64,000 nucleotides of DNA from Scedosporium boydii (Eukaryota > Ascomycota > Sordariomycetes > Microascales > Microascaceae), in contig NJFT01000022.1 in the NCBI GenBank assembly GCA_002221725.1, positions 235,370 through 299,369 on the forward strand. The letters run 5' to 3'. Of the stretch, positions 1 through 10,124 are shown one piece after another (position 1 is the stretch's first letter; each line of letters begins with the position of its first letter). The position numbers and the translations under genes were made by a program. The notes below the pieces were generated by a model that saw only the letters and a program-made list of their open reading frames with translations, was not told where the DNA came from and ran no database searches.

Positions 1-1656
1 GCCGAAGCTTTCCTTTGCGCCGTTCTCGGCCTTCTCCTCAACCGCAAGCAAGATGTCAAGTACGCCGATCCCGAACCTCACGCGCTTCCGACAGCAACAC
101 CGTCCTTCATTGTCCTATACTGACCAATGTTTCGTTCCTAGGGCGGGACATTATAATCGAGCTTTGGAGGACGCGATTAGCTCGCATAAGAGCCAGTGGC
201 CTCGTCAATGGGACGGCAAGAGTCCTCTCTCGGGCGGCGGCACTTTTGCCTCGATGACTGCGACCGAACGCGTATGTTTCCTTTACGTGGATTATATGCA
301 TCTATATCTGGTCGCATTGGCTAACTTTTGCGGCTTCTCGTTCAGCTCACTCTCCTACGCACCCTCATACTTTGGGCTATGGGATCATCTGAAGCGATCC
401 GGGCCATTCTTGCGAAGTCCTACAAGCAGAATCGACACGAGGATGATTTGAACCAGCCCCTTTCCGTGCAGCCCTGGGGTTCGGATAGTGATAAGAGGCG
501 TTACTACCTAATCGAGGGTCGCGACCACACCTCGTTCCGCGTGTATCGCGAGAGCAATCCCGCTGGGTTCAAGCGCACCTGGTGGAGCGTCGCCGACAGC
601 ATTGAGTCGATCACCGCTCTTGCCGATAAGTTGGAGAATGAAGATGGTGGCCCCAAGGCGAAGCGCCTTAGCCAGGGTATCCAGCAGGCGATCCCCCGCC
701 TTCAGGAGAGCGAGGAGGTAAGTTGGAATTGATCCTTACCCCTTGTATTGGCTTTGGAGCTGATACTAACATCTATGCAGAAACGGCGCCGCCGCGAGTA
801 CCGACAGCGAACGAAGGAGCGATTCCGACGACCGGAGCCCGGATTCTCCCTTTACGAGGGCCGTACCCGTGGCAAGCGTGTCAAGTATACGTACTCGGAC
901 GACGAAGATGAGGTGTTTAGCGATTACAACGTCCGGCGATCTAGTCGGAATACCAGGAACAGTACTCCCGCCGAGAACGGATCTGCTACGACGCAGAGTG
1001 GCCGTCAAGTGCGGCCTCCTACTCGTTTGCATCCCGATACCGGCAGTGCTGGAGGAAGTGTTCTTGGAGATACGTCCGACACGAACTCGAGGCAGGAAGA
1101 CCTTGGACGAGCGAGCGGCCGTCCCCGACGCGCTGCCGCTGCCAATGGCTGGGCGGATCAGGGATCTCGGCGCAACGGTGATGCGGAAGAGGAAGCTGAG
1201 ACGAGCTCTCCCGATCTTGGAGATGATGAAAGTGACGAGGAACATATTCCTGAAGAGTCGAACGATGAGGATGAGTTCAATGAGGATGAAGAGCTCCTTG
1301 ATGAAGATCTTGATGTTGAAGATGCCAAGAGCCTTGTTGTCAAGGTTTCGGTCAACGGTTCCAAGCTCAAGGGTGTGACTGCCAAAGGATTGCCCACCCC
1401 TTCTGCCGAGCCAGCCGCAACCACGTCAACCCAAGGAGGACCTGAGGTTATCATGAACGATGCACCTGCTCCCTCAACCACGGAAGCGCCGGAGAAGCAA
1501 GCGCGCTCCTCCATCATTGAGTCAGCTGCTAAAGGAAACTCTGAGACCGCTACCTCCCTCCCTCCTGTACTGGCGCCTACTCCACTGGCTCTTAGAGGAA
1601 GCCCGGAGAAGCCACAGAATGCCCCCCGCTCCATCGATATCGGAGCCCAGTTGTGA
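1..1656 (+). CDS. WHIM1-type chromatin-associated protein, 3' part (5' end outside window)
   Basis: Exons 1-59, 142-271, 346-717 and 781-1656 join in frame; the introns have GTACGC, GTATGT and GTAAGT donors and TAG/CAG ends. The visible protein starts mid-domain (AFLCAVLGLLLNRKQD), then has GGTFASMTATERLTLLRTLI and SYKQNRHEDDLNQPLSVQPW, which look like the WHIM1 segment of fungal DDT/WHIM proteins. The RRYYLIEG...WWSV block and RPEPGFSLYEGRTRGKR are typical of the uncharacterised ascomycete branch of this family. WHIM domains in ISWI-partner proteins contact linker DNA, so a nuclear chromatin role is inferred, not shown. The last ~250 residues are low-complexity, with RGKRVKYTYSDDEDE, Ser/Arg stretches and a strongly acidic run around 1200-1320. 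The gene is cut at the left edge, so start and full length are unknown. The first junction (59/142) is the least certain. Confidence 0.82.
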
Positions 1657-2297
1657 GGACGTTCTATAACCAACGACCACCTCTCTCAACAAGAAAAACG
1701 AAAACTACTAATGAAAGAAACGACAAACGCTGGAGGAGCTTTTCTCTTATCTGATGTCATGGTCGGTTGAATGTACGGCAGGTTGGTTGGCATGTTTTGT
1801 TTGTATCGGCGTTTAGGATCAAAAGTGTAGATGGCACCCGGCCTCATAGATATCACTTGTGTATATCGAGGGAGGTGATACATGAGGGCAATTTTCTTAT
1901 TCAGAACATGCTACATGCTCCTCCCAGACTCTTCTTGTTACGCTCTTTTTTTTTCGACATTGACATAGTCTTTTGGGAGCAGGATTTAGCCAATGGACTA
2001 ACAGTCTTGGGTTTTGTGGATGAGCCTCCCGTCGAGCCCAGTACACACAAAGGCGTTATGAAAACGAGCAATGGTTTGATACATGGATGTGCAGTGCAGG
2101 TTGCTGGAGTAAAGTAAGATACGTAGAACTGGGGCGGTCTGAGTCTTCCTGAAGACTACAGGACGAGGCCTTCTTCCGTTTGTTTGTTGGCATGGGTTGA
2201 TAGGGCAAACAACGTTTTGTAGATTACATGTATTTTTCACGATATGATATGAACGCCCAAGCCTCTAGGAGCGGTGTATCGTGATCTACCTGGCACT
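1657..2297. other. Intergenic, convergent 3' ends
   Basis: Between the stop of the WHIM1-type gene and the stop of the DUF1770-like gene. It should hold both 3' UTRs. T-rich runs near 1935-1960 are the only notable composition. I see no coding sequence or structured RNA. Confidence 0.6.
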
Positions 2298-2837
2298 TTA
2301 GATAGCCTTCAGCCCGTTTATCCTAGGCGCAGGGGGAATCCTCCAGTTATTTACACCATACCACCAGCGCCTGACCCTGGCTCCAACACTGTTCCCATGT
2401 ACCCTAGCATTTCGGTTCCACGCTTGCCACCCGCAGAGTGTAAGGTTCCATAGGAATCCTTGGAGAAGGGGGAAAGCAACCTAGGAACATCTTGTGTTAG
2501 CAAAAAAGCCTATCCTGCCCTCGGCATAGGTCTAGAATCGCAAGTTATAGGGCCGTACCTGATCCTTAACGGTGATGAAGACAACCTCCCACCACGTCTC
2601 GGCCTTGGATATACTATGAAGATAGCTCTGTTCGAATCTGAGGTCGGGGATGGGAGGGAACGGCTTGGCCTGGGGCTTCTGGATGGCGTAGGTCGTGTCG
2701 TCGTCCTCCGAGTCGGAGTCGACGCCGAGGGAGGCGGGCGAGCGCTTGGACGGGTTTATGTCATGGCGAGGGTCGGGGTTTCGCCTTAGGTGGGCCGTCT
2801 GGAAGGATTCGGCCGCTTGCGTCGCGAAGGAGCTCAT
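2298..2837 (-). CDS. Small conserved fungal protein, DUF1770-like (tentative)
   Basis: Two exons on the minus strand: 2559-2837 and 2298-2480, separated by a 78-nt intron (GTACGG donor, CTAG acceptor, phase 0), giving 153 residues. The start is the ATG giving MSSFATQAAESFQTAHL; upstream in-frame sequence looks like 5' UTR. Visible features are an N-terminal helix, NPDPRHDINPSKRSP, an acidic DSDSEDDDTTY stretch, the block PPIPDLRFEQSYLHSI and a tryptophan-rich C-terminus (GFLWNLTLCGWQAWNRNAR, then RRWWYGVNNWRIPPAPRIN). This pattern recalls the fungal family annotated DUF1770; the name is from memory. The hydrophobic second exon may be a membrane-association segment. No biochemical function is known to me. 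It is divergent from eRF1, 559 bp away. Confidence 0.8.
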
Positions 2838-3396
2838 TGTGATTTTTGGCGGAACCCTTCCCGAGGTTTGGTTGTTGGGGGGGATATCAATTGACGCGAG
2901 GTGTGCTCGGCACTGGACCTGAGTTCCGAAGTATGACGATGATGGTGCTGCCGCGGATACTCCTGGATAATTATACTGTGCTAAATGTAGTTTTATACTG
3001 TAGGAACGTCGCTGGATGCTGTGCGCATAATACACAGGTACAACTCCCTGGCACCTGCTGGATCCAAGTCGCTATGTATAAATCACGTGGGTTGTTAGTA
3101 AACATTCCAAGATCTGCTGAAACAAGAACAGTCAGACCTGACTTGGCTGGCCCACTGAGGCTGCATTTTAGGCAGGAACCCCCCTGTCCCCTCCAAGGTT
3201 TAGTGATTACGGCCTATTTTTCCAGACTTGGAATTGTTTTCCAAGAAAAGCCCAAACTCTCGGGTGCAACTTGTTGACTCCCAAACCTTTTTTTCTTCTT
3301 CTTCCCTCTCACCCTTCTAACCCAAGAAGCTCGATCCACGTCAAGAACAGAGTCGAGTTTTCGAGCAAGGACAACGAGAGAGGAAACACCGCCAAC
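2838..3396. promoter_or_regulatory. Shared divergent promoter region (DUF1770-like / eRF1)
   Basis: This is 559 bp between two start codons facing away from each other. A pyrimidine-rich stretch (about 3285-3325) precedes the eRF1 start, as is common in highly expressed fungal genes. I see no convincing TATA box. Confidence 0.45.
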
Positions 3397-5130
3397 ATGA
3401 GCGACGCCCAAGCTAGCGACGCTGAGAAGAACGTAAGTGGTTCAATGTTGCTACTTGTCTTTTTTCGCGGGTCGAACCCCCGCTGTGCAGCATCGAGGCA
3501 CATTCCCTTTTTCGCTGCGGTGGACGTGTTGATACCCCTCCCCGCACTTTTTTTTTTCGGCCATCGATCACGGGCACTGGAAGAGCCTCGAGATCAGAAC
3601 CAGACCAGCCTCGCATCTGGAATGTTTAGTTACTTACTATTAGTAGATTGAGATATGGAAGGTGAAGAAGCTGATTAAACGCCTCGAGGCGGCTCGTGGC
3701 AATGGTACCAGCATGATTTCTCTCATCATTCGTATGTGGTTAACCCTGGCCCTTTTTTTTGTCCGCATCTTCCTACCCCGCCAAAAACAATGTCTGGGAT
3801 CTCAAAGGGCCATCATGTGTTGTTAACAAATCTTGCCTGCAGCCCCAAAGGATCAGGTTTCCCGTGCAGCCAAAATGCTGGCTGAAGAATACGTAAGTTG
3901 CAATCTTATTCTCTGCTTTTCCCTCTTGTCTTGAGTTCCTCTGTGTGTGTATGCATGTCTCATCTAACTTGCATTGTGCTGCTGCGATAGGGTACTGCAT
4001 CCAACATCAAGTCACGAGTCAACCGACAGTCTGTGCTCTCGGCCATTACCTCGACCCAGCAGCGTCTTAAGCTCTACAACAAGGTGCCTCCCAATGGCTT
4101 GGTCGTCTACTGTGGTGAAATTCTCACTGCCGAGGGCAAGGAGCGAAAGGTCAACATTGACTTCGAGCCCTTCAAGCCCATCAACACGTCCCTGTACCTC
4201 TGCGACAACAAGTTCCACACGGAGGCCCTCGCCGAGCTGCTCGAGTCCGACCAGAAGTTCGGTTTCATCATCATGGACGGTAACGGCGCCCTCTTCGGTA
4301 CCCTGAGCGGAAACACCCGTGAGGTCGTTCACAAGTTCTCGGTCGATCTCCCCAAGAAGCACGGCCGTGGTGGTCAGTCCGCGCTGCGTTTCGCCCGTCT
4401 TCGAGAGGAGAAGCGACACAACTACGTCCGCAAGGTCGCCGAGTTGGCGGTGCAGAACTTCATCACCAACGACAAGGTCAACGTTGCCGGTATCATCCTT
4501 GCTGGTTCGGCCGACTTCAAGAACGACCTCAACGCCTCGGACATGTTCGACAACCGATTGCAGGCCAAGGTCATCAAGGTTGTTGACGTGTCGTACGGTG
4601 GCGAGAACGGCTTCAACCAGGCCATCGAGCTGTCCGCTGAGACTCTTGGCAACGTCAAGTTTATCCAGGAGAAGAAGCTCATCGGCAAGTACTTTGAGGA
4701 GATTTCGCAGGATACCGGCCGTGTCTGCTTCGGTATCGAGGATACCCTCAAGGCCTTGGACCTCGGTGCTGTCGAGACCCTGATAGTGTTTGAGAGTCTC
4801 GAGATCACCCGCTGGGTCCTCAAGGACAGCCATGGAAGCGAGATTATACTTCACACCACCAAAGAGCAGGAACAGAGCAACCGCGAGAAGTTCGTGGACA
4901 AGGAGACGGGCCAGGAGATGGAAGTCACCTCGCAGGAATCGTTCCTCGAGTGGATTGCCGAACACTACCGCGACTTCGGTACGACTCTCGAGTTCGTGTC
5001 AGACAGGTCGACGGAGGGCAACCAGTTCGTCAAGGGCTTCGGTGGTGTGGGCGGCATCCTGCGCTACAAGGTCAACTTTGAGCAGCTGGCCGACCTCGAC
5101 GAGGATGATGATGACTTTTACGACGATTGA
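3397..5130 (+). CDS. erf1: Eukaryotic peptide chain release factor 1 (eRF1)
   Basis: Four coding exons: 3397-3432, 3647-3731, 3843-3892 and 3991-5130, all phase-consistent, giving 436 residues, the usual eRF1 length. The protein reads stop codons in the ribosomal A site and, with eRF3, triggers peptide release in the cytosol. Diagnostic motifs are present: NIKS at residues 62-65 and YLCDNKF (YxCxxxF) at 126-132 for stop-codon recognition, GRGGQ with GGQ at 184-186 for peptidyl-tRNA hydrolysis, and an acidic C-terminal tail ([10 protein letters not shown]). The three introns crowd the first 57 codons; the rest is one exon. The stop is TGA. A canonical intron lies downstream in the 3' UTR (listed separately), which bears on regulation. 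The antisense frame across 4012-4965 is open, but only as a shadow of codon bias. Confidence 0.98.
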
Positions 5131-6133
5131 CCAGAGGATTCCCTCGTGCAGGACGAGGGATTGGCTCAGGCTCGAACATTCGAAAGCGAGGCAGCGAGGC
5201 ACTCCGGGCCCCAGACCCCGATGACATCGACCCCACGCTCCGCTCAAGCAGGGCACCGCCAGGTTCCAGGGAATAGGTTCGGCGGGTCGCAGTGGCGCAA
5301 CAATCATCAGGTCCATCGGCCCAGCCCGCTTCGCAGCGTCATGTCGACGACTTGAGCTACGAATTAAGATAAGCCAGGGTAAGTCGCTTTGTTCCCATTT
5401 CCCTTCCTCTAGAACGGCAGACTTCTAACATGGCGAAATCAGACGGCGGAGAAGTTGCGATGCACCGGGTCGTACTGCGCTAGCCTAGCGATAAGAGAGA
5501 CAGAGAGATTGTTAGCGATGAGTGGAAGAACGGTTAAGCTTTAGCCGGTCAAGAATCCAAAACTTGCGTTCCTACACTCCTCAATAGATATTATTTGCTT
5601 TTTTTACACTTTTTTTTTCTTTTCTTCGTATTCTTCCTGTGCAATTTTTAGCGATGCATTTCAGTAGTGGTGGAATTGATGATGCGTCGGTCTCGGTTCC
5701 TCAAGATGGCTGCCGGATCGGCCGTCTTCTGGACGGGGCCAGCCGCCTTGAATGTAGATTCCCCGCATATTCCAGGTGCACTATACCGGATGCATCATTT
5801 GGGTTGTAAGAAGCGTTCTTTTTCAGGAGTTGTGTTGCTTGATTTTTCTGGCCTTGATCATGGATGTGGGGTTGAGATTAGATCAAGCGATGCGAGACCC
5901 TTGTTTTCTGCAGTTTCTTGCTTCCGGCTTTCGGAGCTGTGATCATTGCTTGACCTCGGAAATTCTCGCCTAATAAAGGCTCAAGCTCCAAGTTGACTAC
6001 TTCATAATATATCAAGCAGCGAAACCATCCTTCATCATCAGAGACTGTATCCCCGCTACTCTGTAAATTTAACTTCATCGATTCTACAATTATACTCTAA
6101 TACTTCATCTCACCCCGAGTTTTCACTTCGACC
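5131..6133. other. eRF1 3' UTR and promoter of the HTD2-like gene
   Basis: It contains the predicted 3'-UTR intron at 5379-5442, then T-rich sequence at about 5600-5635 that may mark the end of the eRF1 transcript. The stretch just before 6134 is C/T-rich 5' leader. I see no additional gene. Confidence 0.5.
5379..5442 (+). promoter_or_regulatory. erf1: Predicted spliced 3'-UTR intron of eRF1
   Basis: A 64-nt sequence 248 nt past the eRF1 TGA carries all fungal intron signals: GTAAGT donor after CAGG, CTAAC branch site at 5425-5429 and a CAG acceptor ending at 5442. Its size matches coding introns here. Splicing would leave an exon junction well over 50 nt downstream of the stop, the configuration that marks mRNAs for EJC-dependent nonsense-mediated decay. 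The Neurospora crassa eRF1 mRNA is known to carry spliced 3'-UTR introns that confer NMD/EJC-dependent control. Splicing here is inferred. Confidence 0.65.
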
Positions 6134-7204
6134 ATGACCAGCTCCATCCAGCAATTCATCACAAGCGCCAAGGCGCGTCCACCCAGACTCATCCGCGACT
6201 ACCTCTCACCCACAAACTCCCACCTCCTCAGCCTCCTCCTCGCCGACGTCCTCCCCCAATCCTGCTACCCCTACCCCCTCGCCTCCGCCTCCCCAAACCC
6301 CCTAAACTCCACGACCCCCCACCTCGCCGGCTCCAAGAGCCTTCCCCCCTTGCCCAACCTCCCCCCCTGGGGCAAGCCCCTACCTCTGGGCCACCACCTC
6401 GTGTACTTCCCACTGCAGGCTCGACCTTCCGAGCTAGCGTGGGACGGGGCCGACAACGACCATGCGCCGGGGGCGCCGTACGTGAAGCGCATGTGGGCGG
6501 GCGGGAAGATGACATTTAGGGAGGGTTGGGAGGATGTGCTGAAGGTGGATGGACGGCCGGTTGTTGCGTTTGAGGAGATTGGGGATGCGAGGGTCGTTGA
6601 GAGGGGTGGGGAGGGGAATGGGATGGTAGTTATGGATTTGAAGAGGGGGTACGGTGTTGAAGGGGATGGAGGGGTGGCGATTGAGGAGGTTAGGCGGTTG
6701 GTGTTTCTGCAGGGAGAGGGGGCCAAGAAGCCTCCCATGAAGGGTGAGTTTCTCCTGGGAGTGGTTTTGTATGGACATGCTAACGACAGAGCCGCAGCCA
6801 AGGAAAAGCCCGACTACTCGGTCACCTTGACTCCCTCGCCATCTCTCCTCTTCAACTTCTCGGCACTAACGTACAACGCTCACCGCATCCACATCGACCC
6901 CGAGTACGCGCGGTCCGAAAACCATCCCGCTATGCTCTTCCACGGACCGTTTAGCGTCGTGGTTGCGCTGACGGTGCTCAACTCGCAGTTGGCACGTGGA
7001 GAGTCCGTCGAAGTGTACGACTACAGGAACTTTAGGCCGCTGTACGTCGACCAGCCCTTGACTGTCTGTGTAAGGAGGATTAGCGGCGCCGATGGACAGG
7101 GAGGGAAGGGAAGCTGGGATGTTTGGATTGAGGGCACGGACGGGGGCATCTCTGTTCGTGGTACGGTGACGACTGCGTTCCGCGGCGAGGCATCGAAGCT
7201 GTGA
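6134..7204 (+). CDS. HTD2/MaoC-like hydroxyacyl-thioester dehydratase (hot-dog fold)
   Basis: Starts at ATG 6134. Two exons are proposed, 6134-6743 and 6798-7204 (338 residues), around a 54-nt intron with GTGAGT donor, CTAAC and GCAG. The intron length is a multiple of three and has no stop, so the unspliced frame also stays open (356 residues). After splicing, KEKPDYSVTLTPSP is followed by LLFNFSALTYNAHRIHIDPEYA, then HPAMLFHGPFSVVVAL. This is the C-terminal hot-dog half of the type-2 3-hydroxyacyl-thioester dehydratases (yeast Htd2, mitochondrial fatty acid synthesis) and related mesaconyl-CoA hydratase-like proteins; the His of NAHRIHID is the likely catalytic His. The N-terminal half is poorly conserved and carries a PW.GKPLPLGHHLVYF block. 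Substrate is not fixed by sequence. The Arg/Ser/Pro-rich N-terminus could be a mitochondrial presequence. Confidence 0.82.
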   Translation: MTSSIQQFITSAKARPPRLIRDYLSPTNSHLLSLLLADVLPQSCYPYPLASASPNPLNSTTPHLAGSKSLPPLPNLPPWGKPLPLGHHLVYFPLQARPSELAWDGADNDHAPGAPYVKRMWAGGKMTFREGWEDVLKVDGRPVVAFEEIGDARVVERGGEGNGMVVMDLKRGYGVEGDGGVAIEEVRRLVFLQGEGAKKPPMKGEFLLGVVLYGHANDRAAAKEKPDYSVTLTPSPSLLFNFSALTYNAHRIHIDPEYARSENHPAMLFHGPFSVVVALTVLNSQLARGESVEVYDYRNFRPLYVDQPLTVCVRRISGADGQGGKGSWDVWIEGTDGGISVRGTVTTAFRGEASKL

Positions 7205-7679
7205 GAATGATGGGGGAGGGCGAGGAAAGGGGACGCTTTGGAAACCAGGATTCGAGCGGTTTTGAGGGTTAGAAGCAGGCGCTAAAGCGAAGGCTACTTG
7301 CTAAAGAAGGCATATGGCCTAGAGGTGTGACGAGGCTTAGTGCGCAAAAACGCGATGGCTAAAAGACATCATGGGAACAAGTGAGCCTTCCTGACATATG
7401 ATTTTCTGATTCCAACGATGTTAGCAAGTCGGACAGCCAGTTCAGTCAGAGACACCTCGAGAATACAGCATTAACTCTTGCCATTTGGTTTTCTTTTGCC
7501 ATTGAATACTTCTTATTCACCTTTTGCAAATTTATTCTATTCCCCTTTCTCCCTTGAGATCCATCTCATCACACACATCTTTACCTCCCCATCAAAGGAG
7601 TCATCACTACTTCATCACTACTCATCACCAAAAACGGCCTGTACCGATGTTCCTAAGCCAGAGATTCATCACCTCCACA
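7205..7679. other. Intergenic / 5' leader of the Q/N-rich gene
   Basis: The right half (about 7490-7650) is C/T- and A-rich leader-like sequence. Its reading frame is open upstream of the chosen ATG but has no ATG, so it is treated as 5' UTR. Confidence 0.45.
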
Positions 7680-9275
7680 ATGGAGAACATTGCCATGAGA
7701 ACCCGGAGCCTCAGCATCCTCAATGACTCCTGCCACTCATTAATCGACTTCGGCCGGCTTAAGGACACCGGCGAAGGCTACTGGCCCCTCCGCAACCCCC
7801 ACGCGCCCCCTTATGAGCACCAAAGCGATCTGCACTTCTGCATCCCCAAGGCCTTCGATACGCCCCAACTCCTCGAGTTCTGCTTCGGCATCAACGAGCA
7901 CACGGCCCGCGAGCTCTTCCACATCCTGTGCTCCCGGCTCTGCGCCGCCAGCAAGCCTCGTCCCCCCATGTCTCTGTACGAGTGCGCCGAGATGCTGGTC
8001 ACGGCTCGCGAGATACTCCGGACTATGCTTGAGCAGAGGAAGAGCAGCCCTTGGCTCCAGGGTGACTCGGTTATCGCTTCGACCGAGTTTGAGAGCGATT
8101 TGAAGCGTCTCGGTGTTGTTGGTGGAGTGCGATACACTTTCGAGCTTAAGTCGAGACGGAAGAATTATCAGAACTCCGATCCGGTTTCGATGATGATCAA
8201 CTATGCCGTGCATAAGTGGGATTTTCTCCTCGATTTGAACGATTTCGCCTTGAAATTGCAGTATTATGACGGCTCTCGTGAGTCTGGTGCTGATCAGCTG
8301 CTTCTCAGAGAGCCTCAGTCCCTGGCCGGTGTTGGCCTAGGCACCCGGCCGGTTTTTTCGGACGAGCTTCGTCTTACCATGCAGAAGACTCGCATCTCGG
8401 ATGAGATCGACCCTGTTCCCGAGTGGACGGGCGGTTCCTCCTCTCGGCCTTACAGGCAGACACCTGACAACAACACCAACGTCCAGGAGCACAATCACAA
8501 CCGTGGAATGACGCCCAATGGCGGCGCCGTCGACCCACGAGCCTCTATGCACAACCCGCATTCTCAGGCCCAGCAATTGGCCATCCTTCAGCATGTGAAT
8601 CTTGGAAACAACGGATGGGCCGCCAACGCGTCTCACCAGTTTTCACATGCGAATGTCATCGCTAGCATGAGCGGACCTCCTAGCGCGGAGTATCTCACGC
8701 AGCCGCCTTCGGTGATGGCTGAAGTTCCTGGGACGCACTCTTTCGCGCCGACGCCTCTCGGCCTGCCTCTCGGCCAAGATCATGGCGTTTCTCAGTATAA
8801 CGACGCTGGCAACGTTGCTCAGAACGGAAGTCTGGGCGGAAACCCTCTATATAACTCCAACGCCAGCCCTTTTGGCGCTGCTCAGTATATGCCTGGCACC
8901 CGAGCTTATTATATTCCTGAGCGCAACGCTCAAAGCAGCTCTCAGCACGCACCTCAACCTCGATATAACTCTCAGTACATCTCTCAGTCTCAGTATAACT
9001 CGCAGCAGAACCATCAGCAGAACTCTGAGCACATCCCTCAGCCCGAGAACAGCTCTCATCAGGTCCCTCAGCCTCAGTACAACTCTCACTACATCCCTCA
9101 GTCCACCCCTCGCCCCGACCCCCGCAACGAGCCCGGAAACGTGCCCCGCACCTCCTCCATCCAGCTCACCAACGCCGCTCAGTCAAGCGAGCTCGGCATG
9201 CAGAGGATGCTTCAGCATTTCCGCAGCATGCAGGTGGATTCCCGGGACATGGGCAACGATGAGTCCGAGTGTTGA
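7680..9275 (+). CDS. Uncharacterised protein with Q/N/Y-rich C-terminal repeats
   Basis: Single-exon gene, 531 residues from ATG 7680 (MENIAMRTRSL). An in-frame ATG at 7647 (MFLSQRF) is an alternative that would add 11 residues; the open frame further upstream has no ATG. The N-terminal ~220 residues look folded: LIDFGRLKDTGEGYWPLRNPH, CIPKAFDTPQLLEFCFGINEH, ARELFHILCSRLCAA and NYAVHKWDFLLDLNDFALKLQYY. I do not recognise the family. The C-terminal half is disordered and rich in Gln, Asn, Ser and Pro, ending in degenerate repeats based on QYNSQ and IPQP (about 8940-9110). Such tails are common in RNA-binding or condensate-forming fungal proteins, but no RNA-binding domain is visible. An 18-nt A run at 9327-9344 follows in the 3' UTR. 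Confidence 0.75.
   Translation: MENIAMRTRSLSILNDSCHSLIDFGRLKDTGEGYWPLRNPHAPPYEHQSDLHFCIPKAFDTPQLLEFCFGINEHTARELFHILCSRLCAASKPRPPMSLYECAEMLVTAREILRTMLEQRKSSPWLQGDSVIASTEFESDLKRLGVVGGVRYTFELKSRRKNYQNSDPVSMMINYAVHKWDFLLDLNDFALKLQYYDGSRESGADQLLLREPQSLAGVGLGTRPVFSDELRLTMQKTRISDEIDPVPEWTGGSSSRPYRQTPDNNTNVQEHNHNRGMTPNGGAVDPRASMHNPHSQAQQLAILQHVNLGNNGWAANASHQFSHANVIASMSGPPSAEYLTQPPSVMAEVPGTHSFAPTPLGLPLGQDHGVSQYNDAGNVAQNGSLGGNPLYNSNASPFGAAQYMPGTRAYYIPERNAQSSSQHAPQPRYNSQYISQSQYNSQQNHQQNSEHIPQPENSSHQVPQPQYNSHYIPQSTPRPDPRNEPGNVPRTSSIQLTNAAQSSELGMQRMLQHFRSMQVDSRDMGNDESEC
8950..9110 (+). repeat. Degenerate coding repeat (QYNSQ / IPQP units)
   Basis: Within the Q/N-rich gene, units resembling CCTCAGyCTCrsTAyAACTCTCAGTA recur, encoding RYNSQYISQ, QYNSQQ, IPQPENSS, VPQPQYNSHYIPQ. 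Copies are imperfect at the DNA level, consistent with an old in-frame expansion. Confidence 0.7.
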
Positions 9276-10124
9276 AAGGAAAACAATGAAACCCGAAAAA
9301 GAAAAAAAGTCTAAAAATAAAATCGGAAAAAAAAAAAAAAAAAATACGGTCAGATACACAGGCACCACCAACCAAGGTCACTCATTTTCTGTGTTTATCC
9401 GCTTCCAAGATTGGTAGATTTGGAGCCCTATATGGCTTAGCCCAAGATCATCTTTTGCTTTCCACGGTGTTTTCTTCTTGGTCTTGTTTGCCAACACGAT
9501 TCTACACGTGGTTTCTTTTGGCCTTGACGGACATAGGCTAGCGAGGGTGGCCATGAGGGCTTGGATCTTGTTCTTGGAAGGTCTCACGAGTTCACGATGT
9601 TACGTCCACGTTTACTATTCTTCTTTAAGGTTCTGATGTTCGTTACGGACAGGGTGGGTTCTTGGTCTTGGTACCGAGTTCCCCTAGGCAGAACTATATT
9701 TGTCTTCAGGTCGTCTTCTTTTATTTAGTGCCTTTTCGAGGTCATATAGATAACCCCAAGGAAGGACTTCAATGGCCACAAAAGTTTCATCAAAAAGCAC
9801 GCATTCGATCGAGTGTGATATATATGTATGTACTCTTCGAGTCTCAAGTGCACCAAAATCTCGCGGTTTTGATTCTTCTTCGTTTTGGAGAATTCTTGAC
9901 TGTAAATAATAACTTGAAAACAAGTCAAGACCCATGGACCCCATGCGCCGTGAAAAAAGAGGAGGCAAGGCGGAGGCGACGATCGGACTATATAGTCTAC
10001 ACTCTTAACTTCATACAGACCTTGCTTCTTCGCATTGTAACCTCCCTTCCTTCGTGTCTTTTTTTTTTAAAAAAGAAAAACCAAATCAAAACGCCCATAA
10101 ACTTCATAAACTCATAAAAGCATC
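9276..10124. other. Intergenic, convergent 3' ends
   Basis: Between the stops of the Q/N-rich gene (+) and the YAP-binding-like gene (-). It holds an A18 run at 9327-9344 and T/A runs at 10060-10085, probably 3'-UTR or polyadenylation sequence. No gene is supported. Confidence 0.55.

Noticed and set aside
3465..3485. tRNA T-arm-like sequence in eRF1 intron 1
   Set aside because: Only a GGGTTCGACCC palindrome; no anticodon arm or A box.
4012..4965. 317-codon open frame antisense to eRF1
   Set aside because: Shadow of the highly biased eRF1 exon; no motif and no independent start context.
7524..7679. Open frame upstream of the Q/N-rich gene as extra coding sequence
   Set aside because: Apart from the alternative ATG at 7647 it starts only at a TTG, and the sequence is C/T-rich leader.
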